DNA of 64,000 nt from Mesocentrotus franciscanus (taxonomy: Eukaryota > Echinodermata > Echinoidea > Camarodonta > Strongylocentrotidae): assembly GCA_037976565.1 (NCBI GenBank), contig CP137672.1:18686335-18750334 (forward strand), written 5' to 3'. Below are positions 49,968-60,886 of this stretch, piece by piece. Below the pieces are notes generated by a model, which did no database searches, had not been told where the DNA came from, and saw only the letters and a list, made by a program, of their open reading frames with translations. Within the stretch, counting starts at the first letter, position 1. The number at the start of each line of letters is the position of its first letter. A program made the position numbers and the translations under genes.

Positions 49968-51032
49968 TTATTTCCTTGCTTTTAAAAGTCGAATGATTGC
50001 CACTCTATAGCGTTTCTTCATGATGAAGAAAACTACTGGATTTAGCCAGTGATTTGAATACATAATCATGTAAAGGATGAAGGACATAAGTTTTGTAATA
50101 CCACCAAAGATATTCATTAGCATGAGAAATCCAGGCGTCCACACCAAGTAGCTTGCTCCGACAACGACCGAGATCGTTATGGTGCCCTTATTCAGCTTTA
50201 CATAGCAGCAGCGCTGGCGGAATGAATGGAAATTTGGCCGAGCTTTGTATTCTTTCAATTCTTCCTCATCTTCCTGTTGTTGAGCACGTGACTGTAGTTG
50301 GGTACGTGACCGTAGTTCGGAGGAGCGTCTGTCATCATCTCGATCCTCATGCGATTTTGAGATAAAGAGTATGTGCACGTTTAAAACAGTTGTTAGCATG
50401 ACAATCGCGAAAGGTATAACGATGTAAACTGCTACAAATGGTGCCTGTTTGGAATTGACAACGAAGCTTTGTTGGTTCGAATGGCAGAGGCCAAAAAACG
50501 CCCAATGAATAATGGGCAACTCCCCAACCAAAGCCCCGCCGATGAGCGCCGCCATTATCAGTAACTTGATTCTCCGTCGGGTCAGGATATCGCAATGGAC
50601 GGGTAACCGCTATGTATCGATCAATGGTGATCAACATCAATATCATATGAGACATTCCAACAAAGGGAAACATAACACCACTGGCAATAATACACAACGT
50701 CGCATCAGAATAAAAAGATTGATCAATTGCGATTAGCACAATCTTTCCGTAGCAGATGGTTCCTCCTAGGAAGTCGACAACGCCAAGAACGCGAAGACAG
50801 AGCCGGAGATTGGTGGTGAAGAGTGAATTTGTTGAGTTTAGGACGAGAAGATGAAGTACATTGAAAACCACAACGAGGAACACACCGATACATCCAGAAC
50901 ATATCCATGCTATGAGTGTAACTCCAGTTGTAGGATTGATGCTGGATTCGTTGCCGCTACTGTTCCCTTAAAACTGACTAAATCCCTGTAAAATTTGTCG
51001 GTGAAAGAAAGCATTGTTGTGCTTTCATTCAT
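49968..51032 (-). pseudogene. Class-A GPCR pseudogene, copy B
   Basis: It starts MNESTTMLSFTDKF at 51032. One base is missing in the GGGAACAG stretch near 50966 compared with copy A, which shifts the frame before TM1. TM1 to TM3 are then readable (50883-50560), including MLITIDRYIAVTRPLRY with the DRY-type motif. Eight bases present in copy A are missing near 50588, shifting the frame before TM4. From 50555 on, TM4 to TM7 are open, with VAVYIVIPFAIVMLTTVLNV, a long charged third loop and NHWLNPVVFFIMKKRYRVAI, the NPxxY-region motif with Phe for Tyr. Sea urchins have lineage-expanded rhodopsin-type receptors; membership is inferred. Sequencing error is a less likely explanation for two breaks. 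Confidence 0.85.
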
Positions 51033-51844
51033 CCTGAATCTAGTTAGGCAAGAAAGTTCTTCAAGTCAACCAGCAATTAGCAATACCTTAAACGTACTCT
51101 TGAATTCATTTCCACAATCAATAACGATGTGACGCATGCAAGTTCGTGTTCCCATAAAGAGAGGGTTTATGTAACAAAATATAAGCCCTTCTTGCAGTCG
51201 AATGTTTTATCGCAAACGTGGAAAATGTAGAGAGGATTCATGAATATTAGATAAATCAATAAATCATGACTGGCCGCTGGCGTACGGTGGTTAAGGATGA
51301 TATTACAACGGGATTGTGTGCGAGAGTAATGTAATTATGATGAGTTATGAAATATCCTAACTCAAGTACACCAGCGGCGTCGCTAGAAGGGAAAAGGGGG
51401 TGGTAGGGTTTAAAACACCCGCAGCTGCCCTGCCCCACCCTAATTTTTTTGTCTACAAATATTTCAGTTTTGTTGTCGGTAACTTTGTAATTTCAAAATG
51501 GGCCTAATTCTGCAAATTAGAAAGTTGAGAACTTCATACAAGACCCCGTCCCTGGTATTTAAGATAGTTGAGTTCCGCCCCTAAAGGAAACGGAAGTACC
51601 TGCATCACACACTGGAGTCCCATTACAGCATCTGCTGCCACAAAGAACGAGGAAGTTTTGTACTGTGAATTTTTATACTGTGGGGACTATGAAATTTCGC
51701 TTCAAAGAGGAAGTATAGTAATAATTAAATATCTTTCACACATGTTCTAGTTAATACAAATAAGATTTTTACACATCAAATTACTGAGCAAAGTACTCTG
51801 AATCAGAGGCGGCGCTCCAGGTGGGGGAGGGGGCAGGGTGCACT

Positions 51845-52490
51845 GTGCCCCCACGCTCATTCAAGTACCCCAAAAGTGCCTCCTTTTACTTCAGATAATA
51901 AGCCCTTTTCTTTCTAATAGGTGCCCATTCTACAATCTTAAAAATGATTTTTACCACCTTTGATTAGTGCCCCTTTACCTCTTAAAAGTGCCCCTTTTCT
52001 TTTCAATTTAATAAGAGCCCCTTTCTCATAAATGTTCCTTTTCACTTCTGATACATTTATCAGAAGTGAAAAGGAGCATTTATGAGAAGGGAAAGGGGCT
52101 CTTATGATATCATAATCTGATAGGTGCCCCTTTTCATTAGACAATGGTCCCTTTTCCTTTGCAATAATTGCCCCCTGTCGGGTACGAGAAGTGCCTATTT
52201 CACCTCTGATAATTGCCCATTTTACTCTGACACGTGCTCCTTTTTCCTTTCTAACAATTGCCCTTTTCCATTTTAGTAAGAGCCCCTCCCCATTTACCTT
52301 CGACTAATGACCCTCTTTTTTTATAATTAATGGCTCTTTTCAATTATCATAGGTGCCTTTTTCATCTCTGGTGAGTGCCCTTTTCCTGGTGCGAGAAGTG
52401 CCCCTTTTCACCTCTGATAAAGGCCCTTTTCACTTTGACACGTTCTCCTTTTATTTTCTAGAAAGTGTTATTTTCCCTTCTGATAAGGCA
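51845..52490. repeat. TGCCCC-type minisatellite, segment 3
   Basis: Same family as 40600-41125 and includes the hairpin at 52011-52105. Confidence 0.75.
52011..52105. repeat. Hairpin inside the segment 3 minisatellite
   Basis: ATAAGAGCCCCTTTCTCATAA onward pairs with the reverse complement ending GGGGCTCTTAT, with a short loop after CACTTCTGATA. The left arm has lost a few bases compared with 40645-40744. Confidence 0.85.
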
Positions 52491-52669
52491 GGGTGGTCTA
52501 TAAGCAGGCCCCCCAAAATGAAATCCTCTGAATATAATCAGCATTTTAAAGTGAATATTGACTAAGAATCATCAGAAATATGTTTAACTAATATTGGTAC
52601 CACGATTGATAACTTTCATGAAATATGAACAAATGACAAAAAATTGATTTGTTAATACTCATATTAAGT

Positions 52670-53390
52670 TGTGAAAACATAATCCAAGTCTAGTGACCTA
52701 AAATGACTTTTGACCTTGACTTTGTGACCTGGAATTTGTGTCATATGATTTGTGATACTTGTGATTTGTGAAAAACATAATCCAAGTCTAGTGACCTAAA
52801 ATGACTTTTGACCTTGACTTTATGACCTGGTATTAGTGTCATATGATTTGTGATACTTGATTACCCTCGGGTACAAGTTTCATGGAATTTGAACAAACAC
52901 TTCTGAAATTATGCTAAAAATTCAAAATCGTGAAGTTGATGCCACAACAAAGTCTAAATTTGCAGAAGTGAAATGACATTTGACCTTAATTTTATCACCT
53001 AAAAGACCAATCACATGATTGGTGATACTTGATAACCTCTATGTTCAAGTTTCATGGAATAGGAATGTATACTTTCAAAATTATGATAACAATTCAAAAT
53101 CTTAACCTGATGCCACAACATGGTCTAAGTTTGTTGACCAGAAATGACCTTTGACCTTGACTAAGTGACCTGAAATTCTACTCACATAATTGGGGATACT
53201 TGATAACCCTTTAGTCTAAGTTTCATTGAATAAGAACTTATACTTTCAAAATTATATTAAAAATTCAAAAACTTAACCTTGGTTAAGTTTTTGATGTTGA
53301 CGTCGCCGCAGCCGCCGCCGCCGTCAGCAGAGAAGCGGTGCCTATGCCTCGCTATTTGCTACGCAGGCGAGGCAAAACATCATTTGCACG
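52670..53390. repeat. TGACCT-rich repeat, segment 3
   Basis: As in 41880-42480, but the first sub-unit of about 101 bases is tandemly duplicated (52671-52771 and 52772-52872). A full ATGACCTTTGACCTTGACT stands near 53146. It ends in GCCGCAGCCGCCGCCGCCG. Confidence 0.7.
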
Positions 53391-53396
53391 CGGACC

Positions 53397-55221
53397 GGAA
53401 ATTTTAACCAACAGTTGGTTTCCAGGTGAACCTATCGGTTCTAGGACACCTATCCCTTGACATCCATCCCCCGGATAACCACCCCCAGTCAACTACCCCC
53501 TAGGACAACTACCCCCTCGGGACAACTACCCCCTAGGGCAACCACCCTCTAGGACGACTACCCCTTGGATAACTATACTAGGACAACTACCCTGGACAAC
53601 TACCCCGGACAACTATACCCTCTAGAACAACTACCCCGGACAATCCCCAGACAAATACCCCTATAGGATAGTTATCCTGGGGTAGTTGTCCTAGAGGATG
53701 GTTGTCCGGGGACGGCTGCCCGGGGTAGTTGTCCGGTGGTAGTTGTCCTAGGGGTTGTCTAGGGGTTGTTGTCCTAGGGGTAGTTGTCCTATAGGGGTAG
53801 TTGACTGGGGGTGGTTATCCGGGAGTGGATGTCTAGGGGTAGGTGTCCGGACTCCGGATACGGAACCTATTTATCAACTCTTGGTTAAAACATTAACCCA
53901 CCCTAGTTGGTTAATGTTTTAACCAACTATTTGTTAAAACTTAAACTAATAATTTGCTAAACTTCTTTTACCAACATTACTATTTATTCAAATCTTAACA
54001 AATCATTTTTAACCAACCCTTGTTGGTTACAATTATAACCAACTATTCATTAAGTTTTAACAAATCTTTTTTAACCAACCCTAGTTGGTTACAATTATAA
54101 TTATTACCAATTATTTATTAACATTTTAACAAATCATTTTTTAACCAACCCTAGTTGGTTACAATTTATACCAATTATTTATTAAAACTTTAACCTAGTT
54201 GGTTACAATAATTTATAACCAAATATTTATCATGGTTCTTGGTTAAAATATCAATCCACACATAATTTGCACTCAGTCATGAAATGAAATGAGACAGTTG
54301 AGTCAGTAGCTAGTCGAAAGGCTGTTATCTTGGGGTTCGAATATTTTTAACAATAATTCTGCAAGCGAGATAGAATACATCAAACTCCCGGATCAAACTA
54401 TATACTGTTTTTAGCAATCGCACAATAGAAAAAAGGTCACGTAGATCTAGATCTACACTTAGACTATAGAATCCAAAGAATCATGGATTGAATGGTCTAA
54501 ATCAAATTGAAACGGAATAGACCTACATTTCTCCATGATCGTGATCATGATTAGGCCTACTGCGCCTATTTTGCCGGTAGATCTAGTACTTGCACTATTG
54601 CATTCGACCGAGTGTAACCATGCAGGGTACGGGTGAGTATCGGACTACGCGCATGTCGTCAGGAGCAGCAGCTAAGTTACTCGCACGCAGGCAATTGGCA
54701 ATCTGAGAGAGAATAACGGGCAAGTTTTGGCGACTTTACTGCATTGTTAAAAATATTGTGGAAATTGTTATTGCTTCAGATGGATCATAAAAAAGTTCAT
54801 CAGTAGAATGGTATAGTAATTATTCGTTTAGCTTAACTTCAAACACCTTAACTAGTCCTTCGAAACCCCAAGATAACAGCCTTTCGACTACTGACTCCAT
54901 GATGACATCCCGGGATGAAATTCGTTGCAAACTGCGACGCGTGATTCTCGTTGTCTATTGGCTCATTTCATGTCACATGATCAAAACTTTTAACCAACCG
55001 TCGAACGGCGGGAATTCTTTATTTTGATAAACCAACTAGTGCACCAAAGGTTGGGTGACCAAACCACGGCATTTTACCCAAATGTTTGTTAATTTTTTAA
55101 CCAACCAATTGAAACTAGCTTTAACCAACCACATTATTACCAAACCACGGCACTTAACACAACAGTTGGTTTTTTTTCTTAACCAACCAGTTTTAATACG
55201 TGAATATTTTACCAGTGTTTT
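53397..55221. mobile_element. 1.8-kb foldback insertion with internal palindromes
   Basis: Segments 1 and 2 read GCGGACCTATAGGGCCG (near 42497 and 48297); here the sequence is split after GCGGACC and resumes at TATAGGGCCG, with 1825 bases between. The insert has a palindromic minisatellite (53450-53860: GGACAACTACCCC units on the left, GGGGTAGTTGTCC units on the right, centre near 53660), an array of TTAACCAACCCTAGTTGGTT motifs (53880-54240), an internal segment bounded by inverted arms (54301-54340 and 54859-54897) and more AACCAACC motifs (54980-55200). No protein and no clear target duplication were found. Confidence 0.8.
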
Positions 55222-55327
55222 TATAGGGCCGATTCAGCGATATTGTCTCATACGACATAATATTATTAAGGTGGACAATTTTGTGCTAGCTTTCGTTGGA
55301 TTTGTAGCCATGGATTAATTCTCTTAA

Positions 55328-55713
55328 AGGTATAGACCAGTTCTGGTCATGCCATTGCATTGTGAAAGAAACGTTGTGGAATCGATCAGAAAAGGTTGAT
55401 CATCTAGCATATAAGTATTGGTGTGTACTGCAAGGTTCTGGAATCATCAAAATGATAAGAAATTTGGCCCAGTCTTGGTAAAGTTACAAGCACTGTACAC
55501 AGAAAGATGTATATGGGACTAGACTTTTTCTATGCGATATCTATCCAGTCCGGATAGATATGACAATTAACCAAATATATCAATTAATAGGCGGTTTCCC
55601 GGCAAAATTTGTATCTTCACGTATTAGTAAAAACATATTCTTTCACATGATTGGTAATAAGAGCTTCCACATCTTTTTTGAAAGGGGGGCGTTTCCAAAA
55701 CTGGTCTATACAT
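55328..55713. mobile_element. 386-bp TTAA MITE of a second family
   Basis: The ends are AGGTATAGACCAGTTCTGG and, inverted, ATGTATAGACCAGTTTTGG. TTAA flanks it at 55324-55327 and 55714-55717. It occupies the same TTAA that holds the 767-bp element in segment 1 and is empty in segment 2. Confidence 0.9.
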
Positions 55714-55833
55714 TTAATGTCATACGAGAAGTAAAATTATATAAAGGTAGTAAGATTGCATTCCTCTTCTTATAAATATTAAATTTACCCCGTACGACAT
55801 ATCATGGTCTAGACATGATTCACATGTTACAAT

Positions 55834-57492
55834 AATACATTTATTGCTCTAGCCCAATTTTAGATATGTTTAAATTTGTATTCATCTTTTCTTTTTGTTT
55901 GTGTGTTATTCATGAAAGTCAGTAGAAAATATATATACTCTACACTGCAAGACAAATTTCAAATCGTTTTGAGTTGTGATTTAATGACTTTATTACACTT
56001 CTCAAATCGTGAAGGAACAGTGAGATTTAAAAATCATATTATATCAAGGTTTGATAAATATGAATATGAACCAAGAAATTTCCCCTGCACATATTTGTAT
56101 AATAAACAATAATAATACATGATACATTTAATTGCAATTACACAATAGATTGAATGAGTTGCTGTAATCAATAAATACTGTTTGCACTTATCTGAATAAA
56201 GACCGAGAGCAAATGATACAATTTCTAAACCAAATTGAGAGTACATGTATATCACCAAATATACAGTGTCTATTACAATGAGCCTTTTAATAATATTGTG
56301 CAGTACCATAACATTATAAACTATTCTGCACTTGTGCCTAGAAGCCGAGTTTAAATTGGAACATAAACTATATATTGCATAAACATATAAAAACAGCTGC
56401 CACAATATATATAAATTCTATATGTTCAAAAAAACTCCTACAAAGGCTAGTTTAATATTAAAGGGCAATCCAACCTTTGTAATAAGTTCATTTGTATGAA
56501 AGCAGAAAAATAAGAGAAAACAAAATGGCAAAACTTTGAAATAAATCGGACAAATAATAAGAGTTATAAATGTATAAGATCACTTAACGATCGATTAATG
56601 TTATATGAGATCACTAAATCTATGCCAATCTCATAACAGGAATTTGATCTGTGGATTTTGACGTAGTCACAGACAACTCTCCTATTTGTTACAAAAATAT
56701 CATTAATTTCTGTTTTTCTCTTATGTGCCTTCTCCCTTGTGGTACTATTCAAAATATATTATGGATAGCATATTATTATACATCCTCTAAAATCAGGAAA
56801 ACAAATCTAAAAGCTAAAATCCAGAGTCTTACATTTTGACAAAATGCCATTTAGTCATTTGTGTTGTTAAAGTTATCTGGCACACCATTAGAGTGACATT
56901 ACCTATTCTGCAAATTTGAATATCCTATATAAGGAATGATTACAACTTTCAGATATTCATACCTTTCTTACTTTTATCAGATTTCAGCACAAATTTTCAC
57001 CACTTTGATTTTCTAATTGTTCTGCTTCCTTTTAGAATACTTGTCTATTAAGGTTGGATTTTTATGAAAGGGTTTATCTTGAATTGAAAGTATCCTTGCA
57101 CTTTATAATTGACACTATTTATAAAAAATCAAAATCAAGAAATAACATGATTTGAATAATTGATTTGTCAATCACATTGTCTGACACATAATACCCAACT
57201 ACTTCGAGTTTTGTGACCTGTCTTTGGAAAAATGATGATGATATAATAACAATAATAGTAATAATAACAATGATAATGATAATAACGATAATAATAATAA
57301 TAATAGCATGAACAATGATACTACTTCTGCTACTACTAGTGGAAGTAGTAATGATAATATTAATAATAATAATGTTTCTTATGCAGCAATTTTCCAGTTA
57401 CAATGTAACCAACCAAATACAACCAATCAAATAATAACAGGCAGTAGCAATGATTGATTTGGTCTTAGACAACCTTGATGCCAAAGAAAAAT
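55834..57492. repeat. Tandem segmental duplication, segment 4 (partial)
   Basis: It repeats the first block of the array and continues, after a deletion equivalent to 35783-36430, into the ACTACTTCGAGTTTTGTGACC and trinucleotide-repeat part also found in segment 1 (36430-36740). Homology ends near 57492, before any receptor copy. Confidence 0.75.
57229..57345 (+). repeat. GAT/AAT trinucleotide repeat, segment 4
   Basis: Counterpart of 36464-36592. Confidence 0.85.
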
Positions 57493-57512
57493 ATTCACCA
57501 TATCAATCACCA

Positions 57513-57795
57513 TGGGGGGTGTTTCACAAAGACTAAGATCGACTTTAAGTTGGACTTAAGTATAGCAGGCCGTTCATGCCATTGTTTTCTATCATTATTT
57601 ACTGGCATTGGTCTCTCAAGGGACGTACAAATCATGGTAAAAAATCTACAAAACTTACATTTTTTGATAATTCATTATTGAAGGAAAAAAAACTTATCTA
57701 AAGATCATAGTGGTGAGAGCAAACAATGGCACGAACGGCTCGTTATACTTAAGTCCAACTTAAAGTCGATCTTAGTCTTTGTGAAACACCCCCCA
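57513..57795. mobile_element. 283-bp MITE with ~67-bp inverted repeats
   Basis: It starts TGGGGGGTGTTTCACAAAGA and ends in the inverse, GTGAAACACCCCCCA. The arms (57513-57580 and 57727-57795) match with about four differences, through CTAAGATCGACTTTAAGTTG and on to GCCATTG. The target duplication is not clear. The central 145 bases are AT-rich and non-coding. Confidence 0.85.
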
Positions 57796-58319
57796 GGTTA
57801 TCAGTATGTGGAATGATATATCATTTTCTCTTCCCTACTAATTCACACATAATGGAAGACATACCGGATGGAATACAATAATCACTTCATGATTTGGTAG
57901 CTATCAATATTTATACATCAATAATCAAGAAACTGAAAGATATTCATTAAAAAAAAATGAATTGCTGTTAGCATATTTTTTATCTTGTAAATTGAATACC
58001 TTCTTAATACTACATACTTTCAGTTTCCAACGACAGGAATACCAAAATTACCAACATAATAAATAGTTCATAAAAAATGATATTACATGAAATACAATTA
58101 CTTAATATGAAAATATTGTCTTGTTCTCTACTTCTAAAAATGAAAAACACAAACCTACCACTGAACTCAATTAATCTCAAATATACACAATCATCTTGCT
58201 AATACATGTACCTTGTTGTTTTTTCAACACAAATGGTGATAAATACTTTCTCAATGAATACCGGTACACATAGCTGAGCTGTAAAGTTGTTGGATTGCAC
58301 TATTGAACCTGTCATACTG
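57796..58319. other. No feature recognised
   Basis: AT-rich sequence without coding or repeat signal that I can name. Confidence 0.4.
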
Positions 58320-58560
58320 TAGAGGTATCTTGGTCTAGTGAATACGTCCTCAGACTGTGGATCATTTGGCAAGACATTAATCTTTATTTGCCACTCTCCA
58401 CCCAGGTGTGAAATGGGTACCAGTAGGAAGGAAATCCTTGAATGCTGTAAACATCAAAATCGGTAGCCTAGCAGAGCCAGGTTAATATTGGAGTGACTTG
58501 AGCACCTTGCATGGTGCGCTATAAAAATATCCAATATCCTTATTAAATTGTTAACTTTAC
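58320..58560 (+). mobile_element. SINE-like repeat
   Basis: Contains CACCCAGGTGTGAAATGGGTACC, then CTTGCATGGTGCGCTATAAAAATATCC, a GCGCTATA(T)AAAT-type end that I recognise as common in dispersed repeats of marine invertebrates. No tRNA boxes are clear. The family is not named. Confidence 0.4.
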
Positions 58561-58756
58561 ATTTGAGTTGTCCAGCTCCATGGACAATAACTGAAAATAC
58601 TTTCACTTTCTATCAGGTTTCCTTAAAAATCCTATTCCAATTTCTTGTTTTCCTTATGTTTTGGGGTTTTTTTAATTAGTGGAGAATCACAAAGGATAAA
58701 ATTTTCTGATCCTTCTTTTAGGAATAGAATCCACATAGGTATGGGATACCTGAGCT

Positions 58757-58971
58757 CAGGGGCGGCAATTTCTTTTCATGATCGGAGGGGGGTGAAATAC
58801 GAGGGACGAGGGAGCATAGTGAACGAGAGAGGCGAAAGTGGCGGAAGAGACTACCCCCTCACCTTCCTTAGCAAAACTATATAATAGTATAAAAATGGAA
58901 TACAGATTTTCTACAATATTAACTTGTACATTTTGAAGGATTTTAACGTCTCCCCGGGATCACCACCCCTG
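58757..58971. mobile_element. 215-bp hAT-like MITE
   Basis: The ends are CAGGGGCGG and CCACCCCTG, bordered by CCTGAGCT (58749-58756) and CCTAAGCT (58972-58979), an 8-base target duplication with one mismatch. The ends resemble those of the element at 4321-4670. Confidence 0.75.
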
Positions 58972-58979
58972 CCTAAGCT

Positions 58980-60048
58980 GCAATTATCTAAAACATTTAG
59001 GATGGATTAATGTCATATCTAAAACAAGACAAATGTCTGGGTCTCTGATATGCCTCTATCTACATTCCGTTAATTCACTATTACCAATTTCTATCATTTA
59101 TCGTATCATATTCAAAACTGGTATTTTAACAAACATTTATATATGACCTGTCTTCAAACTTGACTCCAAACTCATTGAGTGGCCTCAATGAGTGTGAACC
59201 TCTGTAAACACTATTAACAACATATATACTTTTACTTCCATATATACACGTTTACCGTCATGCATAGAATAAATCTAGTATTTTCACTTTCTACAATAGT
59301 GTGATTAAATCTACATGTACAGGATTTCCCTATATTTGATTTGAATTTTCTATTGCAATATCCCTAAATTTGATCAATTAAAAACAACGGAGTAGTTAAA
59401 TAAGAATTTGTGTTTTTTCATTAATCATCGAAACCGACACAAACACCGTGTTTGTACATGTTCCCTCCTGAGCTTATTCTAAAGCCCGCATCCATGCACC
59501 AATTAAAAATTAGGTATATACACACTGTACATCAAAATATTTATGTGTACCCGTACATTTCCAAGAAATCGATATATTAACACAAACATTACAAAATTTC
59601 TAATTCAAATATAATGTAAAAGGCATGACATCAAGGCTTCTGGCTGGCAAAAAAAAAATGAGTTGTGACACTAAAATCATAAATAAATATACCTAAGCAC
59701 CTATATGAGATAATGCAAGCTAGGTAAACAAATTAGATAATATCCATGTTACCCAAAGATTGCAAGAAAACAAATGCCTCACAGATAATCATTACACAAT
59801 GCTCTTTAACCTTTTATTTGCCACACTTCCCGATCAGCACAAAGTTAAGCACAAACAAGAGGCAACAATTAGTAACAGGGGTAACCAGGTGAATTGGAAA
59901 TGAAACACCCATAGCTACTTGAAAGAGCTGGTTACGACACTGGAAGATGCTTCTGATTGGTCAGGCATTTCAAGGAGAGCTCCAAAATAGTTTCCTCTCA
60001 TGAGAGATTGTACATAAGAGGGAACTACTTGAAGTAACATGACTTATT
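58980..60048. other. No gene recognised
   Basis: AT-rich intergenic sequence between the hAT-like MITE and the TTAA MITE remnant. A short inverted pair, CACTCATTGAGGCCACTCAATGAG, is near 59172. Confidence 0.4.
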
Positions 60049-60529
60049 AGGGCAAGTCTTTTATAAATTTTGAAGAATTTATACTTTTTTCTGAATATTG
60101 TATTTCATAATTATTATTATATTTTTATATATATATATATATATATTATTTTTATATAAATAGTTTATTAAAATTCAATTTTTCATGATTAAACTGGACA
60201 AAAATTACTCTTTATTTGTGCATCCACACAAAAACACATTACTAACAATCTAACTAGGATGTTGATGTGAAGAAATAAGATTCTTAGGGTAAAAATAGGA
60301 AATTTATATTATCAATATAAAGAAAATAATTAGTGGATAGTGAGGACCATACGTCACAGACTCATGAGTGAGTTACCAATTTGTCTAGTGATTTTCAAAG
60401 TTTTTCATGTCATTAAAAATTCATAACTTTCTTATTAGTTATCCGATTTTGCTCAAACTGTTTTTGATTGGTTTGTCTGATTTTTCTGGTTCTATTGAAA
60501 GTAAGTTATTTTTGGAGTGAACTTGGGCT
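60049..60529. mobile_element. Internally deleted TTAA MITE, copy 3
   Basis: Same family as 42620-43386. The left end is reduced to AGGGCAAGTC and then jumps to internal sequence, while the right half is complete and followed by TTAA (60530-60533). It lies just past the 3' end of the GLTP-domain gene and supplies a TTTATT (AATAAA on the minus strand, 60211-60216). Confidence 0.8.
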
Positions 60530-60712
60530 TTAATTTATGACCCCTCTTGCACGCGCGTTCATGTGTCACAGCTATCTCTCTATATACGCTATGGCAACAC
60601 CTGGGGATTAATTGCTGACCTTAAGGAACCCAAGAAAGATCAATTTTTTTTGTAACGTGGCAAATAATGAGTTGAAACTTAGATTCAATACAAAATATTG
60701 CAAATGCTACGT

Positions 60713-60886
60713 TTAAGGTCGAGGGTCAAGACCTCTGGCAGAGTAGATTTCTTGAATAGCTGTGACATGATCTTTTAACAGTGTGTGATAATCTCTGACC
60801 TGGGACATGAATACTTCCTTGTTCTCTTCATCTCCCTGAAGTATTCTCATTAGATCACTGTAGTAGGGAGCTGCTCTGAATGCAAC
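60713..60886 (-). CDS. GLTP-domain terminal exon
   Basis: 174 bases after acceptor TATTTCCAG, ending TAA at 60713-60715. It encodes VAFRAAPYYSDLMRILQGDE, a linker, then YHTLLKDHVTAIQEIYSARG and LDPRP. Confidence 0.88.
   Translation of the reverse strand, partial: VAFRAAPYYSDLMRILQGDEENKEVFMSQVRDYHTLLKDHVTAIQEIYSARGLDPRP

Larger units (their letters stand above)
48591..55833. repeat. Tandem segmental duplication, segment 3
   Basis: It starts inside the first block (GTATCAAGGTTTGAAGCTATC); about 60 unrelated bases replace the first 200. It then carries GPCR copy B, the minisatellite, the TGACCT repeat, a 1.8-kb foldback insertion and a 386-bp TTAA MITE. Confidence 0.75.

Noticed and set aside
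58645..58884. 79-codon plus-strand frame
   Set aside because: It runs into the hAT-like MITE at 58757 and has no recognisable domain.
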